NCBI GenBank assembly: GCA_013112725.1
Contig: JABFFZ010000037.1
Location: 1 to 50,541 of the forward strand
Reading direction: 5' to 3'
From: Chloroflexota bacterium
GTDB taxonomy: Bacteria; Chloroflexota; Anaerolineae; Promineifilales; Promineifilaceae
Length of the DNA: 50,541 nucleotides
Shown in pieces: positions 17,281-26,027 of the stretch. The notes below the pieces were generated by a model. The model did not search any database. It was given only the letters and a program-made list of their open reading frames with translations, and was not told the DNA's origin. Within the stretch, counting starts at the first letter, position 1; each line of letters starts with the position of its first letter. A program made the translations under genes and the position numbers.

Positions 17281-18409
17281 CCAGTCCGTACAAGGTTTGG
17301 TAGAAGATTTCCATCTCGGCAATTATATCCAGATCGGGGAACAGGTCAGGGTGAACTTTGCCCGCCAGCCAGGTGAGGCCGAGAATCCAGCGCGGATCGG
17401 GCTGGTCCCACAGGTACACGTCGCCGGGGAAGGCGTAGAGATTGCCTTCCTGCACGGCGCGCATCGCCTGCCAGTTGGGGTCAGCTTTTATACTTTCCAG
17501 CACCTCGTTTGGGTCAACAAAGTAGGAAACAACAAATATCTGATCGGCGTCCCAGGCGGCAATTTGCTCCAGCGTGACCTCAGTCCAGCCATCACCGGGG
17601 TTGGCGTCTGTCCAGGCGGGTTCGCCACCCGCCATTTGCACCATCGAAGTTTGCAGCCAGGCAATCGGCGGAACCCTGAAGGCGACAACGCCATCATTGT
17701 CGTTGTAATTCAGCATGAGGACGCGCGGTTGGGGGACTTCGGCAACAACGGCCGTTACCTCATCCATTTTAGACTGGTAGAAGGCCGCCACTTCCTCGGC
17801 GCGGGCTTCATCGCCAAAGACCTTGCCCAGGATGGCCAGATCGCGCAGGTATTGTTCCGGCGTCTCGAAATCAATGTAAACGACAGGGATGCCGATGGCT
17901 TCGATAGGCGCGCCCATGCTTTCAGCCAGGAAACTTTTCATAATCACCAGGTCGGGATTCAAGGCGGCAATTTGCTCTGCGCCGGCGTCTCTGTCGAGGA
18001 CGGCTTTCGCGTCATAGGCAGGGTCAATCAACTGGATAAAATTGCCGGAACCCTGCCCGGTGTTGCCGATGCCCACGATTTTCTGCGCTGCGTCGGGGAA
18101 GATGTAGGCGGCGTCTGCTATCATGAACAAGGCTCTGCCGGTAAAGACGATGCGTTCGGGCGCAGCCAGCAGGACCACTTCGCGTCCCAATGCGTCCACG
18201 ATGGTGACAGGGATGCCTGCTGGCTCTTCAACTTCTGCCGGTTCTTCAGTGGGGGTCGGTTCTTCGGTAGGGACTGGCTCACTGGTGGGGGCCGGTTCAG
18301 GTTCATCGGTGGGGATAGACGCCGTGGCCGTTGGTGAATCGGCCGCTTGTGGGCTGCAAGCGGCTAACAAAAGCAGCGCCAACAAACTAATAACTGTTAA
18401 ACGTTTCAT
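17225..18409 (-). CDS. ABC importer substrate-binding lipoprotein, FecB/BtuF type
   Basis: 394 residues. A lipoprotein signal (MKRLTVISLLALLLLAAC) is followed by a long Thr/Glu/Pro-rich tether (PTDEPEPAPTSEPVPTEEP) and then the periplasmic-binding helical domain: VTIVDALGREVVLLAAPERI, DPAYDAKAVLDRDAGAEQIAA, NPDLVIMK and VVYIDFETPEQYLRDLAILG. The class III fold binds siderophores, heme, cobalamin or oxyanions; the substrate is not readable. The long tether fits a monoderm-like or thick-walled envelope. It heads an operon with permease, ATPase and NTPase and lies 26 bp downstream of a PadR regulator gene. Confidence 0.9.
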   Translation of the reverse strand: MKRLTVISLLALLLLAACSPQAADSPTATASIPTDEPEPAPTSEPVPTEEPTPTEEPAEVEEPAGIPVTIVDALGREVVLLAAPERIVFTGRALFMIADAAYIFPDAAQKIVGIGNTGQGSGNFIQLIDPAYDAKAVLDRDAGAEQIAALNPDLVIMKSFLAESMGAPIEAIGIPVVYIDFETPEQYLRDLAILGKVFGDEARAEEVAAFYQSKMDEVTAVVAEVPQPRVLMLNYNDNDGVVAFRVPPIAWLQTSMVQMAGGEPAWTDANPGDGWTEVTLEQIAAWDADQIFVVSYFVDPNEVLESIKADPNWQAMRAVQEGNLYAFPGDVYLWDQPDPRWILGLTWLAGKVHPDLFPDLDIIAEMEIFYQTLYGLDAAFVEQNMVPALQGDIQ

Positions 18410-18434
18410 AAAAAGCTCCTTATGATGGAAAAGA

Positions 18435-18986
18435 TTAAAGGGGGACAGGGGCGCTCAACGCCTGTTCGCACCTGTCCAACCATTGCAGCATGGCTTCAAT
18501 CTGGCCGCGGCGAAACTGATATAACAACCACTCAAATCGCTGTTCGGCGCTAAAAGTGGCGGCCTGCTCCTCAGAAAGCGCCAGCCACGCCTGGCACTTT
18601 TGGCGCTGACTGGTGATGAGGGTCATCGCTGCGGGTGTGCCAATCTGAACGGCGAAATACAGTTTGGCCATGAATTCCTGGCGCACTTTGTGTGCCTGTG
18701 GTACCGGTGTTTGCAGCCAGTTAAAGAAAGCGGTTTCCCCAGAAGGGGTGAGATGCAAGATTTTGCGCGGTGGGTAGGCGTCCCCTGTTTCGGTAACGGC
18801 CGTAACATACCCATTCTGTTCTAACTTGTTCAGAAGCGTATAGACCTGGCTTTGCTTCACGCGCCAGATCAATCCTACCCCGGCGCTGGACAGCAGTTGC
18901 TGGTGAATCTCATACCCATGTCGTGGCTGCTGGTATAAAAAACCGAGTAGGGCATATTCAACGGTGAGCGGTAAATAGGGTTTCAT
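18435..18986 (-). CDS. PadR-family transcriptional regulator
   Basis: 183 residues. The winged helix is YALLGFLYQQPRHGYEIHQQL, KQSQVYTLLNKLEQNGYV and YPPRKILHLTPSGETAF, the classic PadR N-terminus. A helical C-terminal dimerisation part follows, with MAKLYFAVQIG and QRFEWLLYQFRRGQIEAMLQWL. ATG 18986 fits the family start (MKPYLPLTVEYALLG). No SD is seen, so the mRNA may be leaderless or nearly so. It precedes the importer operon and probably represses it and itself. Confidence 0.88.
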   Translation of the reverse strand: MKPYLPLTVEYALLGFLYQQPRHGYEIHQQLLSSAGVGLIWRVKQSQVYTLLNKLEQNGYVTAVTETGDAYPPRKILHLTPSGETAFFNWLQTPVPQAHKVRQEFMAKLYFAVQIGTPAAMTLITSQRQKCQAWLALSEEQAATFSAEQRFEWLLYQFRRGQIEAMLQWLDRCEQALSAPVPL

Positions 18987-19024
18987 TATGCTTAATAACC
19001 AAATACTCAAATTATAAGTAGTAA

Positions 19025-19052
19025 ATTATAGCAGAGGACAAGAAGACGGCAA
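19025..19052 (-). promoter_or_regulatory. Sigma70-like promoter for the PadR-importer operon
   Basis: On the minus strand TTGCCG, 16 bp, TATAAT. A second TATAAT lies 14 bp downstream, and the ATACT...AGTAG dyad there could be the PadR operator. This is the only classical -35/-10 pair I could read easily in the left half. Confidence 0.4.
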
Positions 19053-19091
19053 CCGTGTATTTTTCTAATAGAAGCCCCCTGATTGCCCGGC

Positions 19092-19146
19092 GTGACCATC
19101 CCGTCACCATATCGTTTCCACAAAGCAGCCCAAACATTGCTATCGT
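19092..19146 (+). promoter_or_regulatory. 11-bp direct-repeat promoter element (copy 6)
   Basis: GTGACCATCCC, GTCACCATATC, GTTTCC, 21 bp, TATCGT. No ACGGCCGT in the spacer. It precedes the transketolase start by 46 bp. Confidence 0.7.
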
Positions 19147-19192
19147 TACGTGTAGTTATCAAACTTTCAAAAAAAAGGATACACGTGACCTT

Positions 19193-21247
19193 ATGCACAT
19201 ACCCACTCCGGCGCAACGAGCCATCAATACCATCCGTACCTTAGCGATGGACGCCGTGCAGGCGGCCAACTCCGGTCATCCCGGCACACCGATGGCCATG
19301 GCTCCCGTCGCCTACACCATCTGGCAAAACTTCCTACGCTTCGACCCCAACGACCCCATCTGGCCCAACCGCGACCGCTTCGTGCTGTCCATCGGCCATG
19401 CTTCGACTTTGCTCTACGCCCTGCTGCATTTAACCGGCGTCAAGGCCGTCAATCCCAAGTACGAAACACTGGGCGAACTGTCCGTTGCCCTGGACGACAT
19501 CAAACAGTTTCGCCAGCTCGACAGCCGCACCCCCGGCCATCCCGAATACCGCTGGACCTCCGGCGTAGAGACCACCACCGGCCCGCTGGGGCAAGGCGTG
19601 GCCACCAGCGTCGGCATGGCCATTGCCAGCCGCTGGCTGGCCGCCCATTTCAACCGTCCCGGCTTCGAGATGTTTGGCTATGACGCCTACGCCATCGCCG
19701 GTGATGGCGACATGATGGAAGGGGTCGCCAGTGAAGCGGCTTCGCTGGCCGGACATTTGCGATTGTCTAACCTGTGCTGGGTGTATGACAACAACAAGAT
19801 CACCATTGAAGGCAACACCAGTTGGGCGTTTAGCGAGGATGTGGCCACGCGCTTTCTGGGTTACGGCTGGAACGTGCTGCGCGTGGGCGACGCCAACGAC
19901 CAGGAGACGCTCAGCCGCGCCTTCCAGACGTTCAAAAACACAACCGACCGCCCCACGCTGATCATCGTGGATAGTCATATCGCCTACGGCGCACCGAACA
20001 AGCAGGACACACACGGGGCGCATGGCGAACCGCTGGGCGAGGAAGAAATCCGGCTGACGAAGCGCAACTATGGCTGGCCGGAAGAGGCGAAGTTCCTTGT
20101 GCCGGATGAGGTGCGCCAGCATTTTGCCGATGGCATAGGCGCGCGCGGTAAGGCACTGCGCGATGTCTGGTTTGTCCGGTTTGAGGCGTACAAAGAAGCG
20201 TACCCGGAATTGGCCGACCAGCTTTACCAGATACAGCACCGTCAATTGCCGGCGAGGTGGGACATGGATTTGCCGGTCTTCCCGGCCGACGCTAAAGGAG
20301 ACGCCAGCCGCAATAGTTCGGGTAAGGTGCTGAATGCTATTGCCCAAAATGTGCCCTGGCTGCTGGGCGGCGCGGCCGATTTGGCCCCATCCACCAGGAC
20401 GCGCCTGACGTTTGCGGGGGCGGGTGATTTTACGAGCGAGACGCATAACGGCCGTAACTTCCATTTTGGTATCCGCGAACACGCTATGGGCGCCATTCTG
20501 AACGGGCTGTCGTTGAGCAAGATACGGCCGTTTGGCGCCGGTTTCCTCATCTTCAGCGATTACGGCCGTCCCGCCATTCGTCTCAGTGCGTTGATGGAAA
20601 TTCCCGTCATCCACATCTTCACCCACGACTCCATCGGCGTGGGCGAAGATGGCCCCACCCACCAGCCGGTGGAACAGATCGCCTCGCTGCGGGCCATCCC
20701 CGGCCTGATTGACCTGCGCCCGGCCGACGCCAACGAAGTGGTGGAAGCGTGGCGGGTGATCATGCAGCTGCGCCACCAACCGGCGGTACTCATTCTCAGC
20801 CGCCAGAACCTGCCCACCGTTGACCGGAGCAAATATGGGGCGGCGGCCGGGGTGGCGAAAGGGGCGTATGTCTTGGCGGATGGGGGAAACGGCCGTCCTG
20901 ATGTCATCCTCATCGGCACAGGCAGCGAGGTGCAACTCTGTCTCGCCGCCTACGAACAACTAACAGCCGAAGGAATCAACGCCCGCGTCGTCAGTATGCC
21001 CTCCTGGGCGCTGTTCGAGAAGCAAGAGCAGGCGTACAAAGACAGCGTACTGCCCCCCGATGTGACCGCCCGCGTTTCCGTCGAGCAGGCATCCACCCTG
21101 GGTTGGGCGCGGTACGTCGGCCTCAGCGGATGTAGCATCGGCATGGAAACCTTCGGTGCATCCGCGCCACTGAAAGCATTACAAGAAAAATTTGGCTTTA
21201 CGCCCGACCGGGTGGTGGCGGCCGCCAAAGAACAATTAAGGAAGTAA
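19193..21247 (+). CDS. tkt: Transketolase
   Basis: The 684-residue cytosolic enzyme transfers two-carbon ketol units between sugar phosphates in the pentose-phosphate pathway using thiamine diphosphate. Visible blocks: AMDAVQAANSGHPGTPMAMAPVAY at the N-terminus, TGPLGQGVATSVGMAIA, the ThDP motif AGDGDMMEGVASEAASLAGH to NNKITIEG, the pyrimidine-domain block HFGIREHAMGAILNGLSL, the HDSIGVGEDGPTHQPVEQ loop and a C-terminal ATLGWARYVG-like region. ATG 19193 fits the family start; an AAGGAT site lies about a dozen bases upstream. Only 9 bp separate it from the tal-pgi gene, so the two are cotranscribed. Confidence 0.96.
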   Translation: MHIPTPAQRAINTIRTLAMDAVQAANSGHPGTPMAMAPVAYTIWQNFLRFDPNDPIWPNRDRFVLSIGHASTLLYALLHLTGVKAVNPKYETLGELSVALDDIKQFRQLDSRTPGHPEYRWTSGVETTTGPLGQGVATSVGMAIASRWLAAHFNRPGFEMFGYDAYAIAGDGDMMEGVASEAASLAGHLRLSNLCWVYDNNKITIEGNTSWAFSEDVATRFLGYGWNVLRVGDANDQETLSRAFQTFKNTTDRPTLIIVDSHIAYGAPNKQDTHGAHGEPLGEEEIRLTKRNYGWPEEAKFLVPDEVRQHFADGIGARGKALRDVWFVRFEAYKEAYPELADQLYQIQHRQLPARWDMDLPVFPADAKGDASRNSSGKVLNAIAQNVPWLLGGAADLAPSTRTRLTFAGAGDFTSETHNGRNFHFGIREHAMGAILNGLSLSKIRPFGAGFLIFSDYGRPAIRLSALMEIPVIHIFTHDSIGVGEDGPTHQPVEQIASLRAIPGLIDLRPADANEVVEAWRVIMQLRHQPAVLILSRQNLPTVDRSKYGAAAGVAKGAYVLADGGNGRPDVILIGTGSEVQLCLAAYEQLTAEGINARVVSMPSWALFEKQEQAYKDSVLPPDVTARVSVEQASTLGWARYVGLSGCSIGMETFGASAPLKALQEKFGFTPDRVVAAAKEQLRK

Positions 21248-21256
21248 GACAATCCC

Positions 21257-23986
21257 ATGACAAAATTACACGAACTGACCCAACTTGGACAATCGATCTG
21301 GTACGACAATGTCCGCCGGGCACTCATTCACTCTGGCGAACTGCAAGCCCTTCTGCACGAAGGCGTTACGGGTGTCACTTCCAACCCCTCCATCTTTGAA
21401 AAGGCCATCGCCGGCAGCGCCGATTATGACGAGGCGATTCGAGAATTGGCCGGTTCAGCCTATACGGATGAACAAATTTACGAATTTCTGGTGCTGGAAG
21501 ATATTCAGCATGTGGCCGATCTCTTGCGCCGGGTGTATGAGAGTACCGGTGGTGCGGACGGGTATGTTAGCCTGGAAGTTAGCCCCATGCTGGCGCATAA
21601 CACGGCCGGCACCATTGCCGCTGCCCGCCGCCTTTTTGCGGCGCTGGAGCGGCCGAACGTGATGATCAAAGTGCCAGCGACTCCAGCGGGCATTCCGGCC
21701 ATTGAAACATTAATTAGCGAAGGAATTAACGTCAACGTGACCCTGATTTTCTCCCTGTCTCACTATGAAGTGGTGGCCGAGGCTTACCTGGCCGGGCTGG
21801 AAAAGCGGGCGGCCCATGGTGGCGACCTGAGCCGGGTGGCGTCGGTGGCCTCTTTCTTCATCAGCCGGGTGGATACGGCCGTTGACGATCAACTAGCCGC
21901 CGCCGGAAACGGTGACCTGCAAGGCAAAATTGGCATCGCCAATGCAAAGGTAGCCTACGGCCGTTTCCGGCAAATCTTCAGCGGGCCACGATGGGCGGCA
22001 TTGGCCGAAAAGGGAGCGCGGGTGCAACGGCCGTTGTGGGCCAGCACCGGCGTCAAAAACCCCGCCTACCCCGACACCCTCTACGTGGATCAGCTCATCG
22101 GCTCCGACACGGTCAATACCGTGCCCCCGGCCACTCTCACCGCCTTCCGGCGTCATGGCACGGTGGCGGCGCCGCTGGGCAAAAATTTGGTCGAGGCGGC
22201 CGATCAGTTAGCCTGGTTAGCCGCTCTGGGCATTGATCTGAAAGCCATCACCCAACAGTTGCAAGACGATGGTCTGGCCGCTTTTGCCCGATCATTTGAC
22301 ATGCTCATCGCCAGCATTGGCGAAAAGCGACACAAATTACAAAACAACTGGCAGGGCATGACGGCCAACCTGGGACCTTATCAGGTATTTGTAGACGCCG
22401 CTCTCAAGGAGATACGCACCAACCGCATCTTCCACCGTATCTGGGGCCACGACCACACCGTCTGGAAATCGGAACCGGCTGAGATTGGCAACCGCCTGGG
22501 CTGGCTGCACAGCACGGAGATGATGCAGGCCAACTGCGTTCGCCTGCAAGCCTTAACCCAATCTGTGCTGACCGATGGCTACAGCGACGTGCTGCTGATG
22601 GGCATGGGCGGCTCCAGCCTGGCGCCGGAGGTTTTTGCCAAAACTTTTGGCGGCGATGGCCTCAGGCTTTCTGTTCTGGACAGCACCGATCCGGGGCGAG
22701 TGTTGGAACTGGACGCGCAACTCGACCCGGCCAAAACGCTCTACATTGTTTCCACCAAGTCCGGCGGCACGGTGGAGACCTTTTCCTTCTTCAAATATTT
22801 CTACAATCGGGTGGTAACGGCCGTTGGCGTTGAAAACGCCGGCCATCACTTTGTGGCCATTACCGACCCCGGCAGCAAACTGGCTGAAGTCGCCCGGCAA
22901 CACCGTTTCCGTTACACCCTCATCAACGATCCCAACATCGGCGGCCGGTATGCGGCGCTTTCCTACTTTGGCCTCTTTCCGGCGGCGCTGGTGGGTGTCA
23001 ATCTCGATCTCTTGCTGGAACGGGCGGCCACGGCTGCGGCCAATGCCGCCAGTTGCAACTGCCCCATTGAAGGGGACAACAACGCCGGTCGTCTAGGGGC
23101 GATGATGGGCGAACTGGCCAAAGCCGGTCGGGACAAACTCACCATTTTCCTTTCGCCGGCCATTGCCAGCTTTGGCGATTGGGTGGAGCAGTTGATTGCC
23201 GAAAGCACCGGCAAGGATGGGCTGGGCATTTTGCCCGTCGTGGGCGAGCCGGTTGGCCCGCCAGAAGTTTACGGCGCTGACCGCTTTTTTGTTTACCTGC
23301 AACTGGATGGCGACACGACGTATGACGCGGCGCTGGATGCTTTGGCCAAAGCGGGGCATCCCGTCGTGCGGCTGCACTTGCAAGATGTGTATGATTTGGG
23401 CGGGCAGTTTTTCCTGTGGGAGATGGCCACGGCCGTTGCCGGACAGCGCCTCCATATTCAACCCTTCGACCAACCCAACGTGGAAGCCGCTAAAATTCTG
23501 GCGCGGCAGATGGTAGCCGCTTACACAGAGACCGGCGCCCTGCCCGCAGGCCAGACCGCGCCCATCACCCCGGACGCACTGCAAAATTTTCTGGCACACA
23601 GCCAACCGGGTGATTACATCGCCATCCACGCCTACGTCCATCCCACCGCCGCCACCGATGCCGCCCTGCTTAACTTGCGTACCCACCTGCGTGATCAATA
23701 CAAACTGGCAACCACCGTCGGTTACGGTCCGCGCTTTCTGCACTCCACCGGCCAACTGCACAAAGGCGACGGCGGCAACGGCCTCTTCATCCAGTTCAGC
23801 GGCAGCGCCAATGGCGACGCGCCCATCCCGGATGAAGCCGGTCGGCCAGAATCCAGCATGAGCTTTGGCGTGCTGAAACAGGCGCAAGCTCTGGGCGATG
23901 CCCAGGCTTTACTGGAGGCCAACCGTCGGGTGATTCGTTTTGATTTAGGGCAGGATGTAAACGGCCGTTTGGCAAGCCTATCGTGA
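21257..23986 (+). CDS. tal-pgi: Bifunctional transaldolase / glucose-6-phosphate isomerase
   Basis: 909 residues in two enzymes. Residues 1 to about 370 are transaldolase: SIWYDNVRRALI, GVTSNPSIFEKAI, the Schiff-base Lys in NVMIKVPATPAG and ISRVDTAVD. From about 380 on it is phosphoglucose isomerase: LLMGMGGSSLAPEVF, VSTKSGGTVETFSFF and DPNIGGRYAALSYFGL. Such fusions occur in several bacterial phyla and channel F6P/G6P between the pentose-phosphate pathway and glycolysis. It follows transketolase directly. Together with gnd and zwf nearby, it completes most of the oxidative and non-oxidative pathway. Confidence 0.96.
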   Translation: MTKLHELTQLGQSIWYDNVRRALIHSGELQALLHEGVTGVTSNPSIFEKAIAGSADYDEAIRELAGSAYTDEQIYEFLVLEDIQHVADLLRRVYESTGGADGYVSLEVSPMLAHNTAGTIAAARRLFAALERPNVMIKVPATPAGIPAIETLISEGINVNVTLIFSLSHYEVVAEAYLAGLEKRAAHGGDLSRVASVASFFISRVDTAVDDQLAAAGNGDLQGKIGIANAKVAYGRFRQIFSGPRWAALAEKGARVQRPLWASTGVKNPAYPDTLYVDQLIGSDTVNTVPPATLTAFRRHGTVAAPLGKNLVEAADQLAWLAALGIDLKAITQQLQDDGLAAFARSFDMLIASIGEKRHKLQNNWQGMTANLGPYQVFVDAALKEIRTNRIFHRIWGHDHTVWKSEPAEIGNRLGWLHSTEMMQANCVRLQALTQSVLTDGYSDVLLMGMGGSSLAPEVFAKTFGGDGLRLSVLDSTDPGRVLELDAQLDPAKTLYIVSTKSGGTVETFSFFKYFYNRVVTAVGVENAGHHFVAITDPGSKLAEVARQHRFRYTLINDPNIGGRYAALSYFGLFPAALVGVNLDLLLERAATAAANAASCNCPIEGDNNAGRLGAMMGELAKAGRDKLTIFLSPAIASFGDWVEQLIAESTGKDGLGILPVVGEPVGPPEVYGADRFFVYLQLDGDTTYDAALDALAKAGHPVVRLHLQDVYDLGGQFFLWEMATAVAGQRLHIQPFDQPNVEAAKILARQMVAAYTETGALPAGQTAPITPDALQNFLAHSQPGDYIAIHAYVHPTAATDAALLNLRTHLRDQYKLATTVGYGPRFLHSTGQLHKGDGGNGLFIQFSGSANGDAPIPDEAGRPESSMSFGVLKQAQALGDAQALLEANRRVIRFDLGQDVNGRLASLS

Positions 23987-24069
23987 GAAAGAAAGAACGG
24001 GAGACCAGGAGACCTCCCCGTTTTCCTTGCCCACGTATCACGCATGTATTGTTTATAAGGAAGAGAAGA

Positions 24070-24927
24070 ATGACCCTCGAATACTGGTACATGCTGCCTG
24101 TCTCCATCCTCGTCGCCACCACGGCCATGGCCTCCGGCGTGGAAGGGGCTACTTTTTTTGCTCCCATCTTCATCCTGGTGTTGGGTTTGCCGCCAGAAGT
24201 CGCCATTGGCGTGGGGCTGATTACCGAAGTCTTTGGTTTTGCCAGTGGCCTGTTCGCCTACGCTCGCAAGCGACTGATTGATTACCAGATAGGCGCACAC
24301 CTTTTGCTGGTGACAGTACCCGTGGCGTTACTAGGCACATGGCTAGCCACGGGTATTCCCGCCGACATTCTCAAGACGATTCTTGGCGTGGGGCTGTTTG
24401 CCGTGGCTCTTAGCTTTTTACGCGCCCCAGATCATGGCGATATGGCGCTGTCCAACACCGCCATTGATGCCGATTATGGGCCGGGCAAAGGGCAAACAAA
24501 ACTGGTAACGGCCGCTGGCGAAGAAATCCGGTACACCGTTTGCAACAAAAACGAAGGCCGCCTCATCTCCGGCATTGGGGCCTTGTTTATGGGCATGATC
24601 TCCACCGGGTTGGGGGAGATGAACGGCTTCTTTTTGCTCCAACGCTGCCGCGTGCCCAGCAAAGTGGCCGTCGCCACCAGCGTTTTGATTGTGGCCGTGA
24701 CGGCTTTGGTGGCCTCCGTGGGCCATTTCTACGCCTTTTTGCAGCAGGGGCCAGAGGTACTCAACACCGTCTACAGCTTGATTATCTTTACTATACCGGG
24801 GGTGATTATTGGCGGGCAGTTGGGATCGGTAGTTTCCAGCCGCATCTCGCAGAATGCGCTGATGCGGGGGCTGGGTGTTTTGTTTGTGATGGTGGCTGGG
24901 CTGACATTGGGCGAGGTGTTGTTGTGA
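24070..24927 (+). CDS. TauE/SafE-family membrane permease
   Basis: The 285-residue protein has about eight hydrophobic helices. It starts MTLEYWYMLPVSILVATTAMASGVEGATFFAPIF and has the duplicated SafE pattern with GVGLITEVFGFASGLFAYARKRLIDY and GMISTGLGEMNGFFLLQRCRVPSKVA. Members move sulfite, sulfonates or other organic acids across the membrane. A soluble insertion of about 40 residues sits between the two halves. ATG 24070 with AGGAAGAG is chosen; the longer frame begins inside the upstream gene's tail. It overlaps the HAD gene by 4 bp. Confidence 0.85.
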   Translation: MTLEYWYMLPVSILVATTAMASGVEGATFFAPIFILVLGLPPEVAIGVGLITEVFGFASGLFAYARKRLIDYQIGAHLLLVTVPVALLGTWLATGIPADILKTILGVGLFAVALSFLRAPDHGDMALSNTAIDADYGPGKGQTKLVTAAGEEIRYTVCNKNEGRLISGIGALFMGMISTGLGEMNGFFLLQRCRVPSKVAVATSVLIVAVTALVASVGHFYAFLQQGPEVLNTVYSLIIFTIPGVIIGGQLGSVVSSRISQNALMRGLGVLFVMVAGLTLGEVLL

Positions 24928-25658
24928 TTACGACGATGATTTTTGACCTGGACGGCACGTTGGTGCAAACGGAGCGGCTGAAAGCGATTTCTTATGCACG
25001 GGCGGCGGTGATGCTGCGCCCGGAACTGGAGGAAACGGCCGTTATCGCCGCTTTCAAAGAGGTAGTGGGGTTGTCTCGCCGGGAAGTGGCTCTCGGCCTG
25101 ATGACCCGCTTTGGCCTGATGGAAGCGGCGCAAGCACGTATGGCCGAATTTGGCGTGGCTGCCCCCTGGCAGGCGTATGTGCAAATCCGGCTGCAAATTT
25201 ATGAGGCGATGTTAGCCGACCCGGCTGTCATTCGCCGCAACCAGTGGCCGCACAACATGGCGCTGCTGCAAGCGGCACGCCATACCTGCGACCATGTCGC
25301 TCTGGCAACCATGTCATACTGCCCGCAAGTACAGCGCGTATTGCAGATTTTGGAACTTGAGGCGACCTTTGATTTTGTGGCCAGCCGGGATGATGTGGAA
25401 TTGGGCAAACCTGACCCGGAGATTTACCACCTGGTGGCGCATGAATTGGGCGTCGCGCCGGCCGAGTGTCTGGTCATCGAAGACTCGCCGGCCGGGGTGC
25501 AGGCGGCGCTGGCGGCGGGGATGCAAGTCATAGCGGTGAGTACGCCATTTACGCGGCAGCGGCTGCACGAATCTGGCCTGCTGCCCGACAATTTGATTGT
25601 GGATGAGCCGGAGCGGGTAACGGCCGTTGCCGCCGCCATCGTGCAGGAGACAGTTTAA
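24924..25658 (+). CDS. HAD-superfamily phosphatase/phosphomutase (beta-phosphoglucomutase-like)
   Basis: About 244 residues from a GTG overlapping the permease stop (GTGA); an ATG four codons in is the alternative. Motif I is MIFDLDGTLVQTE, motif II is around LATMSYCP, the Lys is in ELGKPDPEIYHLVA, and motif III is VIEDSPAGVQAALAAGM. The C1-type helical cap matches beta-PGM/GPP-like enzymes. The substrate is probably a small sugar phosphate, which suits the pentose-phosphate context, but it is not determined. Convergent with the mercury operon. Confidence 0.88.
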   Translation: MITTMIFDLDGTLVQTERLKAISYARAAVMLRPELEETAVIAAFKEVVGLSRREVALGLMTRFGLMEAAQARMAEFGVAAPWQAYVQIRLQIYEAMLADPAVIRRNQWPHNMALLQAARHTCDHVALATMSYCPQVQRVLQILELEATFDFVASRDDVELGKPDPEIYHLVAHELGVAPAECLVIEDSPAGVQAALAAGMQVIAVSTPFTRQRLHESGLLPDNLIVDEPERVTAVAAAIVQETV

Positions 25659-25684
25659 TTGCTCTCTGCGGCCAGGCACGGTTC

Positions 25685-25939
25685 TCACTCATCCTGAATC
25701 TCGCAAGTCCTCGTTTGATCATCCACCAGCAGCCATTTGCCGGCCAAAACAAGCCCGCCGATGAACAAGATAATGGAAATAGCGTAAATAAAGGTACTGT
25801 TGTTGGCCAGCCAACCGCCAACGGCCGTACCCGCCGTCAGCGCCAGCACAATGGGCAGCGTTAAGGGCAAATGGCAAGGGCAGACCACAAAGGCCACTGC
25901 CCCGGCCACAAAGCCACGAATGGTTAACCAGAATTGCAT
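25685..25939 (-). CDS. MerE-like mercury transport membrane protein
   Basis: An 84-residue protein with two or three hydrophobic segments and the motif VVCPCHLPLTLPIVLALTAG. This closely follows the MerE motif TCPCHLPILAAVLAG, whose vicinal cysteines carry Hg(II) through the inner membrane. It is the last gene of the minus-strand mer operon, 88 bp after merA, with a GGGAG ribosome site. A C-terminal CEIQDE tail adds one more Cys. Confidence 0.85.
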   Translation of the reverse strand: MQFWLTIRGFVAGAVAFVVCPCHLPLTLPIVLALTAGTAVGGWLANNSTFIYAISIILFIGGLVLAGKWLLVDDQTRTCEIQDE

Positions 25940-26027
25940 CTCTTTTTCTCCCAGGCAAACAGGCAGGATTTACGAATTTTTCCTCGACTACCCTGATCCG
26001 CAAATCCGGCAAATCTGTCTCCCAGTC

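Noticed and set aside
19430..20959. 509-aa minus-strand frame inside transketolase
   Set aside because: Antisense shadow of a well-conserved gene; no family resemblance and no start signals.
24540..24923. N-terminal extension of the HAD protein in the same frame
   Set aside because: It is an out-of-frame reading of the TauE-like gene; the GTG overlapping the permease stop gives the normal family start.
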